From the NCBI GenBank assembly GCA_963070105.1, contig OY718806.1, positions 1,562,365 through 1,626,364 on the forward strand: a stretch of DNA of 64,000 nt. Reading direction: 5' to 3'. Source of the DNA: Litomosoides sigmodontis. Its lineage: Eukaryota > Nematoda > Chromadorea > Rhabditida > Onchocercidae. The notes below the pieces were generated by a model. The model was not told the DNA's origin, made no database searches, and saw only the letters and a list, made by a program, of their open reading frames with translations. Shown here piece after piece: positions 1 through 13,284 of the stretch; positions within the stretch are counted from its first letter, which is position 1; every line of letters starts with the position of its first letter. A program made the position numbers and the translations under genes.

Positions 1-1523
1 TGTTATAAGCAATACAAGCGGTTAACATCATTGAATGGAAATGCTAGGTTTATTAATTTTAAAGTTCATTGCTCAGAATCTCTGGAGAATCTAATTTTTT
101 TTTTTTAATTTACTTTAAATGCTATTTTCTCCGTGTTCTTGTTTTTGGAGTGCAGCCTGAAAATGATTGCTAATGATTGCTTTAGAAAATTAATTATTGA
201 TTGAAAAAATTTATTGTTCATCATCGTTGCAAATTCCTGATTATTATTATGGCCATTTGTCGTTGTTAATGATATTTATTTATTATCATCATTTCATTAC
301 TATTATTAATATGTGAAATTTTTGTTTCGGACATTTACTGGAATGTCATATGGAAGCATTAAATAAGTATCGGATGAAGCATCACATCTATTCAAATGTT
401 GAAATCTTGGAACTCAAAAAAAAAAGAATTTTATTTTAATGCAATATGTACGATCAGTAATAACCTCATTTGTTAAAAAATCATAGTTCCTTTAATTCGA
501 TATAAAACAAACGGCAAAAGAGAACTGATTTCCCAAATAACTAATATTTGAAAAATTCACCAAAAATTTTAAATTAAAATGCAAAATTCGAAACGAATCT
601 CATTTTCACTTGTGCTAAATCTGATTTCATTCAGAAATCGCGCAAACAGTTTATATTATCTCAAGATTGCTAAGATTTAATGGGTGAAAAAAGTGAAATG
701 CTATATTCTACATATTCCAAAAAAAATTCCTTTTCAATTTCCTTCCTAATTTGTTTTTTTCATAAATTTTTCAGGAGAAAAAAAAATTGCATGCACAGGT
801 GTAGAAGTGTCATTCCTCTTGTTTATTAAATTTGTGAAAAAATTAAATGAAATTAATTGGAATAAGAGGGAGAAATGTGATGGAGAGGAGATGCGAAGCT
901 CGAGAGAACCGAAAAGAATATGATTTGAATTAATCAAATAAAACTAACATTTGGAAGTAAATATATTGTTGTACTGCCAGTGCAGTAAAAACTGCACCGA
1001 TAAAAACTGATTAATAAAAACATTCTGTTTTTCATTCCTTGTTAGTGCGATATAATTAATGCTAAACAGTGCATCGTAAAATTTCTACAATCATTCTCAA
1101 TAATCAATCATTCATTTGCACAATTTTATTTGATGTCAATTAACAATAAAGAGAACAGAATACAAAAGTAAATCAAATTCATATTTCAAAATTTCCTGTA
1201 TACAGTTGTATTTACAAAAATTTTCACCCTTATTTCCACATTTCTCAAATAAAAAAAAGTGCAAAAAGAAGTGAAAAAAAAAGGGAAGGAACGGATATTG
1301 CGCACTGTAAGAAACACAAAGTAAATAAACAAATATTCAAATGGGAAAAAAAATGACCATGTCACATCGAATAGAAGAAGAGGAAGGCGAGAGGAAATTC
1401 GAATAAAATGAAATGTAAGAGAAAAAATACTAATCGAAACGGTGTCTGTGTAACATCACAAACACCACTAAACAACTGGAAAAAAAAAAGCACAAACACT
1501 TCAACTTAAGCGATAAATAAATA
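1..1523. other. 3' flank of the TBC1D16-like gene, no gene seen
   Basis: AT-rich sequence downstream of the minus-strand stop codon. No open frame here shows family resemblance or exon-like composition, and no tandem array is present beyond short A and T runs. The part nearest the gene should hold its 3' untranslated region. I see nothing else in it. Confidence 0.6.
1125..1130 (-). promoter_or_regulatory. candidate poly(A) signal of the TBC1D16-like gene
   Basis: TTTATT on the plus strand reads AATAAA on the gene strand, about 395 bases past the stop codon. It is the first exact AATAAA I found downstream of the gene. In so AT-rich a sequence the hexamer can occur by chance, so the assignment is tentative. 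Confidence 0.3.
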
Positions 1524-4500
1524 TCAATTAAATTCCGCAAATGGACATGGCTCTTTCTCACCATGAATTGTTGTGCACTGATAGACCCGCGGTTGAACAC
1601 AATTTGCCTCCTGTTGCTCGTTGAGTGATTCGCAAAGACCTGCTAGTGTACATGGTAATTTATCAAAATGATGAAATTGATAGAGTAAGCCACGGGCCTG
1701 AAATAAAATTTTAAGCGGAAAAAAAAAGTGCAAACATTTATGAGTGTTTAAACGAGCAAATTACATGTTAAAATAAGTGTAGAAAAATGAAATTAATTAT
1801 CCTAAAACAGATGCCAACAATTTAAACTTTTTTTTTCCAAAATTATTTTTATGTTTAAGTTATTTAAATTTCAATAAATTCAATTTATTTCTCCATACAA
1901 ATGAAAATTAAATGTATTTTATGTAAACATCATATATATCATTACTTTTATATCCTAAATTAAACAACTAAATTTTGCACCTTTTGCAAAATCACACTAC
2001 CATCCAAGTGCATAGCAAGTGAACTAAAATGTAGCAAAATTTCATCATTTGAAAAATATTGCTCAGTGATATCTTTGCCGTATGCGGAAATAATAGCAAT
2101 TGCAATGAATAAATGAAAATATGATGTACGATAATGTGACCAACATGCTTCCCAAATATGCAGCGTATCACATTCAGGAAATTCAAGCTTAAAAACAATT
2201 TTGAATTAAATTTTGCTAAAATTACTAAATGGTAACAATATGATTAATTGGTAGAAATGAGTGGAAAAGTAATGAATGCAAAAAGAAAACAAAAAAACCT
2301 TATAGCATGACAGTATCCATCTATGAACAAATATTAATTCCAGAGCATCTGACCCTAGACGAGCAATATGCATAAAAAATTCAGGTACAAATAATTTCAA
2401 TAATTCGCGTAAATATTCCTAAAAAGTGAAATTTATTTAATATATCAAATAACTACAGAAATAAAAAAAAATGTTACATTTATGCAATTGCCAACAATTG
2501 TCCCTTCGGCAGTCGTACTTACAATTTTGTAATGTCCTTTAATTCCTTCAAAAAAAAAACCAATTTGAAATCTTAAAAAAATTCATTAAAATTTTTTTGG
2601 TAGTTAAAAAAATGATATTTTTAGTAGCAGGCTGCTATATGGAAGATATGTAATCGTTCTTTTTTTTTTGGTTTAAAAACATCGATTTGAATAAAACAAA
2701 TTTGTTAATAAAGAATTAAGTGGAAAATTTTCACAATTTACCAAATTGATTTCCATTATACTTTTTCCATCTATTGGAGCAAATGCATATTGCATTTGCT
2801 GCTCCATCAGTCCAATAAAACACCAATAGGTATCAGTTTCATCATGCATTACACTCAGTAGTGGCGCGAGTAAATCTGACATACCTTGTACGTAGCCTAT
2901 TTCAGGATATGCAGCTGCATAATTTAATAAAATATTCCTGAAAGAAAAGCTAACAATTATAAAGCTTTTTAAATGATGAAATTTTTCATATAAAAAAATT
3001 TTTTGGTAATTTTTTCTTTATTTCATTAAAAAGGAAATTTTTCGTTTCTCTCTGTTGGAAATTTGCAAAAATCAATCAATATACTTCATTGTATCAACAT
3101 TTGGATTATTATCACCGGTAAAATATGGCTTATCACAATCCGTACGTGCAACATCCATACTTATTGCACGTTCTACGTCAGTCCATGACGCATTATGCGC
3201 ATTTTGCATTCTAAAATTTATTCAATGAAACAGTCAAAGAAGATGATATTAAATTTATGAAATTAACAAATTTTATAATTTTATGTTACTACATTGTTTT
3301 GCATTTTGCAAATTAAATTCTCCACCACTTGCAAAAAAAAGCAAGAAGAAAAAAAAGAAAGAAAAAAACTAATGCAATCGTGACTTTTGCACTCCTAACA
3401 AATATCCTACGTCACGCATGAAAATTGGTTTTGTAGTCAATTTCAACTTGAAAGAAAAAAAAGGAATGTTTTCAAAAATTTTAAAACTTCGAAATGGCAC
3501 CTCCGCTTTTTAATCTTCTGATACTCAATGAAGAGATCGTTTCGTATGATTTCACGTTGCTCGAGTGTTGAGGTCCATGGATACACATGCAATAGAAATG
3601 GCCAAACCTCTTTGCGTAGCCCAGGATCTATTGCGGCAAAATAAATGGCCTAAAAATCCAATCTTTCCAATTTACAACACTCAATTTTTAAACAATAAAA
3701 AAAATATATGAAAAAAGAAAACTCTATTGCAAACCTTCCTCATGGTAAAAGCATCATCGAAGCTACCATCTTGATTTTTGTATAATTTCCAAAAATTCCA
3801 GCTCACTCGCTCATATAAACCTTCCTCTGGATCAAGTTCCACTTTACTTACTTTTGGTAGGCATATCAAAAATTGCCGATCCGGAATCGGCGATGGTGAA
3901 CCCTAAATGAAATTTGATTGCATTATGCTATCCCTATGTTTAACTAATTTAAGACTAGAAAAAAAAAAGAGGGAAGAAGCTCTGAGGTACGTACGTCCTT
4001 AAGTGCTTTTCCTTTGATTGCATTCCATCGCTCAAGCAATTGCGCCAATTTATCCAATCCACCATGATGAAAATGCAAAATTTTGTAGTGTGAATCCCAC
4101 GTAGCAATGACTAATTGTCCAGATGTTTGATCATTAGCGGTAAAAAATAAACGCAATGATCTCATTTTACCTGAAAGAAAATTCGGAAAAATTCATTCAT
4201 CTGAGAAAGTCTCATCAATTTATTGTTCATCAATATTAATTATTTCGTTGTTGTGAAGTTTCACTCAACTATTATAATACCTAAATTGACGGTGAAGAGA
4301 GAAGAGGAAGAGGAAGAAGGTACGAATGTTTTCTGATGAAAAATTACACTTCTACCAGTGACCGATACGGCTCGATCATCACCATCATCATCTTCATTTT
4401 CGAACATTAAATTATGTGCTTTTGCAAATTGTTCAGGTGTTAATTTGCATAAGTATTCATATCTTTCACGATACTGCTGCAGCATATTTAAGTGTAAGCC

Positions 4501-7500
4501 TGGAAAAAAAAAGGATCTGATAGCAGTGATAAGGATTTTTTTTTCCTAGGAAAATTAAAATTAAAGAGAATAGAATATATGAATAGTTGTATGATAGTTT
4601 TTTTTTTCTGGTTTTTCAAATCAGTATATTACTACTTTTTGAGATTGATTCTTTTCGACGTCGTTGACCTGTATTCAGAAATTCCAGATCATCTGATGAT
4701 GAACTTCTAAGAATTAGCTCGTCGTAATCCTAAAAATTCATTGGCGAAATTATCGTGCATGTATGGGAAATTTTAGGCAAACCTAATGGTTGTTATTATT
4801 CAATGAATTAAACTAAAATCAATTGCACACTCGTTCACTTCTACAATTTAGCATTTTTTAAATTGCTAGAAAGTTGATAATCTTCGAAAAGAGCAATACA
4901 AAGCAGTATGATGTTTGTTATCTGCAGCGTACCCCATCAGAAAATTCATCAGCACCGGATGTTGTTGTTGCTGAACTGTGATCTGTATCCTAAAAAAAAA
5001 AATTAGATTTGAATTTAGTTGAAATTTCGATTGAACTCGGACTTAATCATTAAATGTTAATTCCTTCCCACAAATGAAACAGCACGTATGGAAATAATTC
5101 CAAGTGGAGAAATGAGCAGCTTAAATTAGGTGTAAACTAAATGACGACGTGATAACTTCAGAGCTATACTACTTGTTGCCTCAAGTAGGACGTGATGGCA
5201 AGCTTTTCATTTGCTCACCTTTTCATCGATTGAGGACGAGTCGACCGGTGTATTTGGTATAACATTGATTGTTGGCACATTCAAATTTTCCGAATTTTCC
5301 TTAATTCATAAGGATTTCATTTCGATAATAAAATTTAGCAGCAATTTACACCATCTCACATCTCTTTAGGATTGGGTTATAAGACTGAAGTAAGTTGTAA
5401 AACAGAAATGGCTTAGTTACACCAAATCACATTTATGCAATAAAGACTAAAAATGAAATTGGGAAAAAAAAAGCAAGGAACAGAATAAAGTGGTAAAAGT
5501 ATGCCTGATCCGGCATACTACTATCAACTTCCGTCATTCATTACAAAGTCGATCAGAATTTATAACGCCTAACAAACGCTTGCAGCATTTTTTTTTCTTA
5601 ATGAAATTAGAATGCAGCATGCATTAAGCATTCACGAGCAATAAAACTGCTAACCGCTTTTTAACGAACAATTAACAGTTTAATAAATTAACATGTGAGA
5701 AAAGCAAAATTATTGATAAATAAAATCATCATCATTGCAGAGTTAATTGTATGCAATTGAATTTTAGCTTAAGTGTTCGACATCTGTCTAAATAGCTAAT
5801 GTTAAAATTTCTTAGGTATAACTCATTACCGATGACGCAAATAAATCTGGTCTTCGTTTCACAGACGTAGCAGTTATCGTTATCATATCACCATTCATTT
5901 CAACATCAATATCACTTTCACTTGTTGTTGAACTCTGCAACGGTACAATTAACCAACCAATTTTTCACTTAGCATTTGCGCGTACAAAAAAAAAAAAACA
6001 ATTCTTGCAATTTCCGACAATTAAATTTTGCAAGCATATTCCTTTCAAATATTTCAATGAGCACAAACAGTGAGGGAAGTGAAGTGGTAAAAAAAAAAAG
6101 TGTGAAAATTTTTTTACACTGTCATCATTTGAATCATTAGTTTGCGTTTTACCATCCTCCTCACCATATTCGTCATCGTTCCTATCGTCATCATCATCAT
6201 TACTACTCTTCACATTGATCCGGCTCTTAAAGTTCCATTTGAGAAAGCTGGCACTGATACATTTTATGAATTAATGAGATAAAATTAGCTTAAAAGTTTT
6301 TGCTTACATTTTTGATTGCTAACTATCGTCGAAATTGCAACTAATAAATGTTAGCGTAATACTTTCAGACAAACCTCACTATTGATGACATTTTGAAATT
6401 GTGCTTGCTCAACATTCGTAGTAGTACCATTTGCATCTTGCGACACACTTCCAATGCTACAATTACTGTTACTGTTGTTGAGTTAATTTTTTACAAAATT
6501 ATTAAAAAATGAGAAAGAAAGAGAGGATGAAATGTTGAAATTATCAACTGATAATTAATGCTACCTTGTTGAATTTCTCTCAAGCACTGTATTGGATAGC
6601 CATTGTAAGATAAGCGTAATTCCGAGCGCATCATCGCTTTGACATTGCAGCGTTAGGTAGCCAGGAGTGTGTTGTATGAAATTATCGGTATCCTAGAAAT
6701 TACAAGTAAGCCTACCAGTAATTGTCATACTGAAATGCAAAATTACCCAGAAATGTTGAATTAATTATGATAAATTAATCCTCCATATACCTGTTGATCA
6801 TTTTTACAAATATCATGAATGCAAACGTTATTTTTTGAATAAACAATATCACCATCTCGACCAATAAGTGTATTATTTAGACCTGAAACAGAAAAAAAAA
6901 ATTTTTCTCATTTTCTTTTTATTACAAAAAATTCCTATCAATAAAATCTATCGTAGCTTGAAGTGTTAAAAAGAAAATGATTTGTGAACATAATTTAAAC
7001 TATAAATGTTAGTTGTTGCATTAATGATTAAAATGGTTTAATTTGGTATCGAATAGTTTGTTCGTAGTAGAACATCTACATGAAATGACATAGCATTTTC
7101 AAATCAATTTAAAACAAATTAATTTCAATCTTCTAAACATGCTACGCAACTTTTTTATTGTCGTTTCAAGCAAATTAATTGCATTGCGCTCTTTCATTAT
7201 TTGTTCCATGCAAATATTGCAATATGACATGTTTAAAATATTGTCTACCGTTTGTCAAAAAATTTTCAGCAACTGGAAAAGAGAGGAAAAAAAGCACTAT
7301 TTTAATTTTAGCAAAACAAAAAAAAAAAAGAAAAACTACTTAAATTACAACTGGCCATAATATTTTGTAAAATTTTGTAGCTAATTTCAAAAATTAGAAT
7401 AATTGATTAAAAATTATAGTTTAAAACATTATTTTCATCAGAAATTACGCAAAATTTTGAAAAAAAAATTTTAATTTAAAACAAAACCTCGAATGCTATT

Positions 7501-7545
7501 CAATGCTTCATGTGCTTTTTTCAGCAAATCACTTAATGCTGACAT
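1524..7545 (-). CDS. TBC1D16: TBC1D16-like Rab GTPase-activating protein, 18 exons, 759 aa
   Basis: Exons in gene order: 7545-7488, 6882-6791, 6692-6565, 6471-6375, 6225-6118, 5934-5830, 5299-5219, 4989-4933, 4729-4636, 4499-4356, 4170-3995, 3902-3735, 3649-3501, 3210-3085, 2937-2742, 2418-2299, 2187-1981, 1697-1524. All junctions are GT-AG and all phases close; the total is 2280 nt. Human TBC1D16 is of similar length. N-terminal hallmarks are DGDIVYSKNNVCIH and PGYLTLQ (residues about 29-65). A Ser/Asp-rich variable linker spans about 93-270. HLNMLQQYRERYEYL and MRSLRLFFTAND follow at about 276-335, then WDSHYKILHFHHGG and the TBC domain (about 437-700), and a Cys-containing tail ending in LLYQFHHF and CPFAEF blocks. 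Both catalytic fingers are kept. The start is chosen because MSALSDLL resembles the vertebrate N-terminus and stops lie upstream. In vertebrates the protein is a GAP for Rab4A/Rab5-type GTPases in receptor recycling; that role here is inferred. Its nearest upstream neighbour is the divergent RhoGEF gene. Confidence 0.93.
1981..3649 (-). other. TBC1D16: TBC (Rab-GAP) catalytic domain exons
   Basis: Six exons (3649-3501 through 2187-1981) encode residues about 437-702. Seen directly: the KEVWPFLL motif; the arginine-finger motif IxxDxxR with I502, D505 and R508 (ISMDVARTD); and the glutamine-finger motif YxQ with Y543 and Q545 (GYVQGMSD). DETDTYWCFIGLM, HRWILSCYK, FPECDTLHIWEACWSHY and FHLFIAIAI follow in the canonical TBC order. 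Known of the family: the paired Arg and Gln fingers act in trans on Rab-bound GTP. Because both are present, the enzyme should be an active GAP rather than a pseudo-TBC. Confidence 0.93.
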
Positions 7546-7612
7546 ATTTCCATTTCATTTACAGTTTCATCAATAAATCGAGCAAACCCTCTACGATAAC
7601 TGTATCAGTGAC
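7546..7612 (-). promoter_or_regulatory. putative 5' leader exon of the TBC1D16-like gene with upstream ATGs
   Basis: On the gene strand a splice-acceptor-like CATTTTACAG ends at 7613, followed by 67 bases and then the start codon at 7545. No frame through these bases joins the protein, so the stretch should be untranslated leader following either a cis intron or a spliced-leader acceptor. It carries three ATGs upstream of the start (at 7570, 7558 and 7553). The first opens a three-codon frame; the other two run out of frame past the main ATG. Confidence 0.4.
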
Positions 7613-10600
7613 CTGTAAAATGGCACTGTTATCAGTGAACTTTCCACGATAGTTGTAAAATGATAAGGACTAAAAGCAACACAATACAACAGAAGAGTGT
7701 GGCAAAAATCGTAAATTACAATCGCTGAATGTACGAAAGTGAAATTGAACGTTTTGTTTTAAGCATTAAATTAGTCTCAAGTGAGTCGTTCATCGCATTG
7801 CATTATTTACTAACTGATAGGGTAAAGGCAAATCATGCAGTTTGAAAAGACAATTGTCAAATTTTCGGAAAATTTGATCGATAGGAAATGTAGCATGTGG
7901 AAATTGTTGCTTGAAAATACTATTAGTCAAGTTTTTTTTTTTTTGTAGCAAATATGATAAAAGTTCAAGGATTGATAGGAGGTAAGTTTAAATGTTACTA
8001 AAACATCTTTTAAGAAAAATAATTACCAATTATTGTTATTATTTATTATATATTTAAAAAGTTTGTGCTAAAATTTAACGCCAAAAAAGTTAAGAGAAAA
8101 AATGGTTAACGGTTAACTTCGTTTCTTTTTTTTTTCCTTTTCCTCTCTTTCTTCACTTTTTTTCGTTAATTTCCTCTCGGAATGGGTAAAATTTAAACCT
8201 GTTTTTTCGTTAATTTTTTCGTTAATTTCCTCTCTACTCTGCATCATTCTTTCTATACAAATTTTTGCTTTTTTAAGTAGAAAAATTAAAATGCAACGAT
8301 CTGAAGATGAAAATTTGGAAAATGATGATGGCCTTCGTACAAACGAGAAACACACACACACACACACTTCAAAGCATTCATGAGAATGCATTTTCCGAAA
8401 TCAATATGCAATATGAATGCAGTTCACTCACATCATCGTTTAAATGAACGAGGGAGGCAAAAGGGAGGACAGGAAGAGAGAGAGAGATAGAGAAAAAAAT
8501 CAAATAGAAGCTAATACTGAATGCTGTTAGTCTTTCATTCCAACTCTGAATTTTATGTTTTCAAAAAAAAACTGAAAAAAGGAAAAAGCTTGATTTTAAA
8601 TTATATACATATCCCATGTTACAATAATACAAAATTATAGATCATTTAGAAAATCAAAATTTTTTCACTTCACCGATTAATATAACAAAAAAAAAGCGTT
8701 TCTTTTAATTTTTACCGAAGCGATAAGAGCTTATAGACGAAAATTATTGAGAAACGAAATAAAAATTTAAATTGCGTATTTAATTGTTTTCTATAATACT
8801 ATCGTAGAAAGTTGATTCAAATCGTTGAAAACGAGCACTTACACTTAATCATTTAATTACTATATCTCATTTCAGATTTTCAATTAACACACAATGCATT
8901 CAAGAAGGAATTACATTACGTAGTAAATGTTTTAATCAAGTCTTGATCATTGGCTGAAGCGCATATGGAAATAGTTTAATATTGATTAAATTTTATTCAA
9001 AAAATATCAAAATCGTATTAATGCGAAACATCAAAAACAAAATAACAAAGTAATAAGTTTTTCAACACTTTCCTCATACCATGCATCACTAATTGCTGTT
9101 GAATAAATGAATTGATAATTAGCATCAACTAGCTGATTTCAACTGAAAATTGCCCGAGACATGATAGTGGCGCTGATGATGATGATGATAAGCGATAAAT
9201 GTCAAAATTGGGGATTTTCAGGGATTTGATGATTTATTGGTGCTGAATAAATGAGTGGATATGTGAAGTAAATTAACCGAATAACACAAACCGCTAAATG
9301 TCAAAATGAATATTATCGGAAATTTGATGATAATAAGTGATAAATTCAGATATTCCAATAATCAGTGAAAATTTTTGATAAAAAAGATTGAAATAAGCGC
9401 AAAATATAGCTTAATTTTCATTTATTACTATAAATTTCTTTCAAGCGCATATCAATGGCTGTATTAAATTGCTGTCAAATCAAAGAAGTTCAGTAGGCAA
9501 TTTTGAGGAAAAAAAAAGTGATGTGAATGTTGCAAAGATATTAAAGAGTAAATGTTAAGGATTGAAAAAGTGTTACTTCTTCTCCGGAATATCCAGAAAG
9601 TATTGACATAGAAGAAAGCAAGCAGGAATGGAATAGTAGTACAAACGATTGAAATTTTAATTCTTTCAAAATATGCACATAAGCACGGAACAAAGAAGGT
9701 GAACAAAAAAAAAGAAGCATATATAACAAATATTTGTTTAAAATATGCTTTTTAAAATAAAAGTGACTGTTACTGACCGTTCTTGTCAACTGTTGTCCTT
9801 TCGTTCCTTTTTTTCCGTTCCAAGGTACTTAATGATCCAAGTCAAATTCCACAGTTTGATTACAAGTAAATGAGAGGTCAGTTCCAGGTTAAAGCGCCAC
9901 CTTAAAACAAGAATGCATATAACAAAGTAATATATTAAAGGACATAAGTAAGGTTACGCTAGCGTTAGCGGTGATCAAGTTACAAAGAGGTTTATTGCTA
10001 TTGTATGATATCTGATTGAAAATAGCAAAGGGCTAACAGTTGTAAACCAATCCTTTTGCTAATGACCAATGAAGTGATGGATGATTTACTGACCTTTCTA
10101 ATTTCTGTTGACCTTATTTTACAGTTTTCAACATTCTCCTCTCTTGAATTGAAGTAATCAGTTGATTGGTAAAGTGAATTTAACTTTTATCAAGTAAAAT
10201 CACTGCAACATTTACTCATCCATATCAGAGCTAATAAATGAAAAATTTTCGAAATTAGTCGATTATTGTTTCGAACAATGGTATCGTGTACGCACTCATC
10301 TTAACAATTTCTTTGAAATCTGATATCAAATTTTAAGCAATTTGAAAATTGCAGTGCAATTATTCGAAACTAAATTTTTCAAAAATTAAGGTTACCAATT
10401 TTTGTCCATCATCGTAACATATCATATATATGCCAACGATCTTTTCCTTTGACTTTTTTTCCAGAAATGATGTGACAATCGTTTCAGATGGCAAACAATG
10501 CCATCTGTTTTAACAGATTTTTAAAACTTTTGAACGCCTTTTTTTATTTTTTTTAAGCAAAAGGGGCAAAAAAAAGCAGAAAGCTGCGGAGAAATCACAT

Positions 10601-11500
10601 CGAAGTTTCCATATTCTTTTTTCCTTTCTTTTTCCGTGAATGCAAAAGTAATAACTAAATTAATTTATTTTTCACTGACATTTCACCGAAAATGTTACAC
10701 CTAGAAAATTGCAATAAGGCAATATTTGTCACAGAACTGGCTTGATCACTTCCTCTTTTAGGCAATTTTAATAATGTCTATGGAAATAGAAATTGAATAG
10801 AATGGATATCAAATAAGTATTTAAATTTAAGAAATCAATTTATAGCACCTTGCATTTCTCTTCTCATCACCTCTCATTGAAAAATTTAATCATTGCAATA
10901 TTGCTATGCTAATTAGTCAACTCAATTGTTTAAATGCAAGCGTTTGCGTAAAGCAAACATCAATCGATAAATAATCAATTGATCTCAATGAAGTAAAATG
11001 AAATGATAAGCCTAATTAATAATTTCTTGATTGACCTCATTGATTGATTGCAATCTCTAATTTGCTTCCACTTACTGCAATTATATGATAATTGCATTAA
11101 TCCCATGTCCAGCATCCCTATCATCATTTCCAATCAAACAAATCCATCAACAGTTGAGTTGATCCGCTCTTCCTGTCACATTCACGACTGCACATCACAT
11201 GCACCATGTGCTACGCGCAGAAACACTTACCATTATCACTATTATCATGCAATAATCATCATTATCATATCATTATCATTCCATGCAAATGTTGGTTTTT
11301 CATGCATTTCAAATAATGATAGCAAATAGCAGGTGGAAGTTTGCACAATTGCAGTGCTTCCTCATCTTCAAGCAGAAGCCCTGTTTTGCGTACTCCACTG
11401 ATTCATTCAGTTATTCAATCCTTGATTTATCGATTCACCTGTTTTTGTTATTGCATTTCAATTCTCTCATGTTTCAACAAGCAATTTCAAATTAGAAGCA
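7613..11500. other. gene-poor upstream region, no gene seen
   Basis: Upstream of the TBC1D16-like gene. It should contain that gene's promoter, but I recognise no core element. Open frames are short and of simple composition, for example a minus-strand frame at 8113-8391 that is mostly Lys/Glu plus a short CA tract near 8347-8368. I see no conserved domain and no tandem array. Confidence 0.5.
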
Positions 11501-11830
11501 TTATTAATTATTATTATTAATTATTATTATTAATTATTATTATTAATTATTATTATTAATTATTATTATTAATTATTATTATTAATTATTATTATTAATT
11601 ATTATTATTAATTATTATTATTAATTATTATTATTAATTATTATTATTAATTATTATTATTAATTATTATTATTAATTATTATTATTAATTATTATCATT
11701 AATTATTATTATTAATTATTATTATTAATTATTATTATTAATTATTATTATTAATTATTATTATTAATTATTATTATTAATTATTATTATTAATTATTAT
11801 TATTAATTATTACTATTAATTATTACTATT
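11501..11830. repeat. 13-bp A/T minisatellite (AATTATTATTATT), about 25 copies
   Basis: Every 13 bases the pair AA interrupts an otherwise ATT-periodic tract, so the unit is four triplets plus one base. The copies are almost identical; a few carry a single T-to-C change near the right end (tatcatt, tactatt). No open frame here is meaningful. Confidence 0.9.
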
Positions 11831-13225
11831 GCTTGTGTTATCGTTACTGTTAATTACTGTTATTCGCTATTATTGATTTCATCATTTCGAGAATTTTCAT
11901 TAGCATTTCGGGTTTGCTTTTTATTTTTCTTATTCCAAAACAAAAAATTACGTTTCCTTTTTTTCCTCGATCTTTTTTCTACGTTGAAAATTATAAGCAT
12001 TGTGAAAGTCCCATTCTGTCATAATGATACACTTGCTCGAACACGTTCATGAAAAGTGCATTTCATTTGTGATAATTCAATTATGACATATGGTAGTGTA
12101 CTTATGGTTTTCGTTCTTTTTTCACCACACATTTTGTACCTTTTATGGAAATTACCACATTTTGATTGATTAATTAATTGCGTTTGAAATTGAAAATGTT
12201 ACATTTGTTGTTAATACACTTGTACAAATTAATCTTTGTTTATTTGCGTTGCCTAACATTTGCGAATACTTTACATTGTTGGAAGCTCTTCAAATTTTCT
12301 TTTTGCTTCGTTTCAATTCTACCCTTTCTTTTTCTTCCTTCACTTTTTAATCCATTTTTTAAAAGGATGTGAATTTTAAATGGAATTTAACGATTGACAC
12401 ATTCTCTTCCTTCCATTCATCGTATGAGACTATTAGTTTCTTTTTAAATAATTAGAAAAAATTTTTACATTCCATATTTGTATTTTGCAAATATCAAAAG
12501 AAAGACGTATCACTTTCTTATCACTCTTTCTTCCGCTCAACCTTCTTCGCTTCTTCTGAGCGAACTTGCTACTACAACGATCATATTGTTGTAAGTAAAT
12601 TCGCTCGGAAGTATGATTATCATTGAGCAGTATCTGTAGATAGAGAAGAGAGAGTGATGGAGAACGAAAGAAAATTAGATATGAAATGTTGCACAAAGGA
12701 TGATTGCTAATTTAAAATTCATGCATAAAATTTGGATGAAATATATCTAAATTCTGTCATACATAATGAAATGAATTTTACGATCATGCCTATTTCAATC
12801 ACTTACCAATTCTCTTTCACATCAACCGATACAGCAGCAACATATTGATCAAATGGGGGAAGGAAAAAACAAAAACGAAAGTTAAATGTCTTGTTTATTA
12901 AATTAATTAATTGTTGAAGAGAATTTTTTTCAACAAACTTGTCAACCGAAATGACAACTTCGTTCTCGTCCGTCCGTTCTTCCATTCCTGTCGAAATGAC
13001 AGTGATATTCGTGTCCTTCAACAATTTCACTATTTCTTGACGCAAATATTCCTCTTCCTATCTTGTCATAAAACATTTCCTTGTCACCTCTTCTACTACC
13101 TTCCTCCTTTTTTTTTTCACTCTTTCTCTCCTTTTGTTTTACATTTGCATTTGAAATGCATTTGAATTATCTTTGAATTATCCAAATAATTATCCTTTAA
13201 TTTTTTATTCATTAATTGGTTGTGC

Positions 13226-13228
<3 letters not shown>
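11831..13228. other. intergenic stretch with only a doubtful minus-strand exon candidate
   Basis: AT-rich sequence between the 13-bp minisatellite and a TG tract. The only part with exon-like features is the minus-strand frame at 12807-13054, listed separately. Otherwise I see nothing that can be named. Confidence 0.5.
12807..13054 (-). CDS. possible unrecognised exon, low confidence
   Basis: A minus-strand frame of about 80 codons, less simple in composition than its surroundings. It includes KLLKDTNITVISTGMEERTD and ISVDKFVEKNSLQQLI and ends at a good donor (TTG, then gtaagt). Some 120 bases further on, an acceptor (tctacag at about 12636-12642) precedes another open stretch with a basic segment (KKRRRLSGRKSDKK). 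However, joining the two creates a TGA at the junction, and I recognise no family. It may be a chance frame; protein evidence is lacking. Confidence 0.15.

Positions 13229-13280
<52 letters not shown>
13229..13280. repeat. (TG)26 dinucleotide microsatellite
   Basis: Uninterrupted alternating TG. It could adopt left-handed DNA; no link to a gene is visible. Confidence 0.95.

Positions 13281-13284
<4 letters not shown>

Noticed and set aside
11501..11830. Regularly spaced identical units, CRISPR-like at first sight
   Set aside because: Units are contiguous with no unique spacers, purely A/T, and the genome is eukaryotic.
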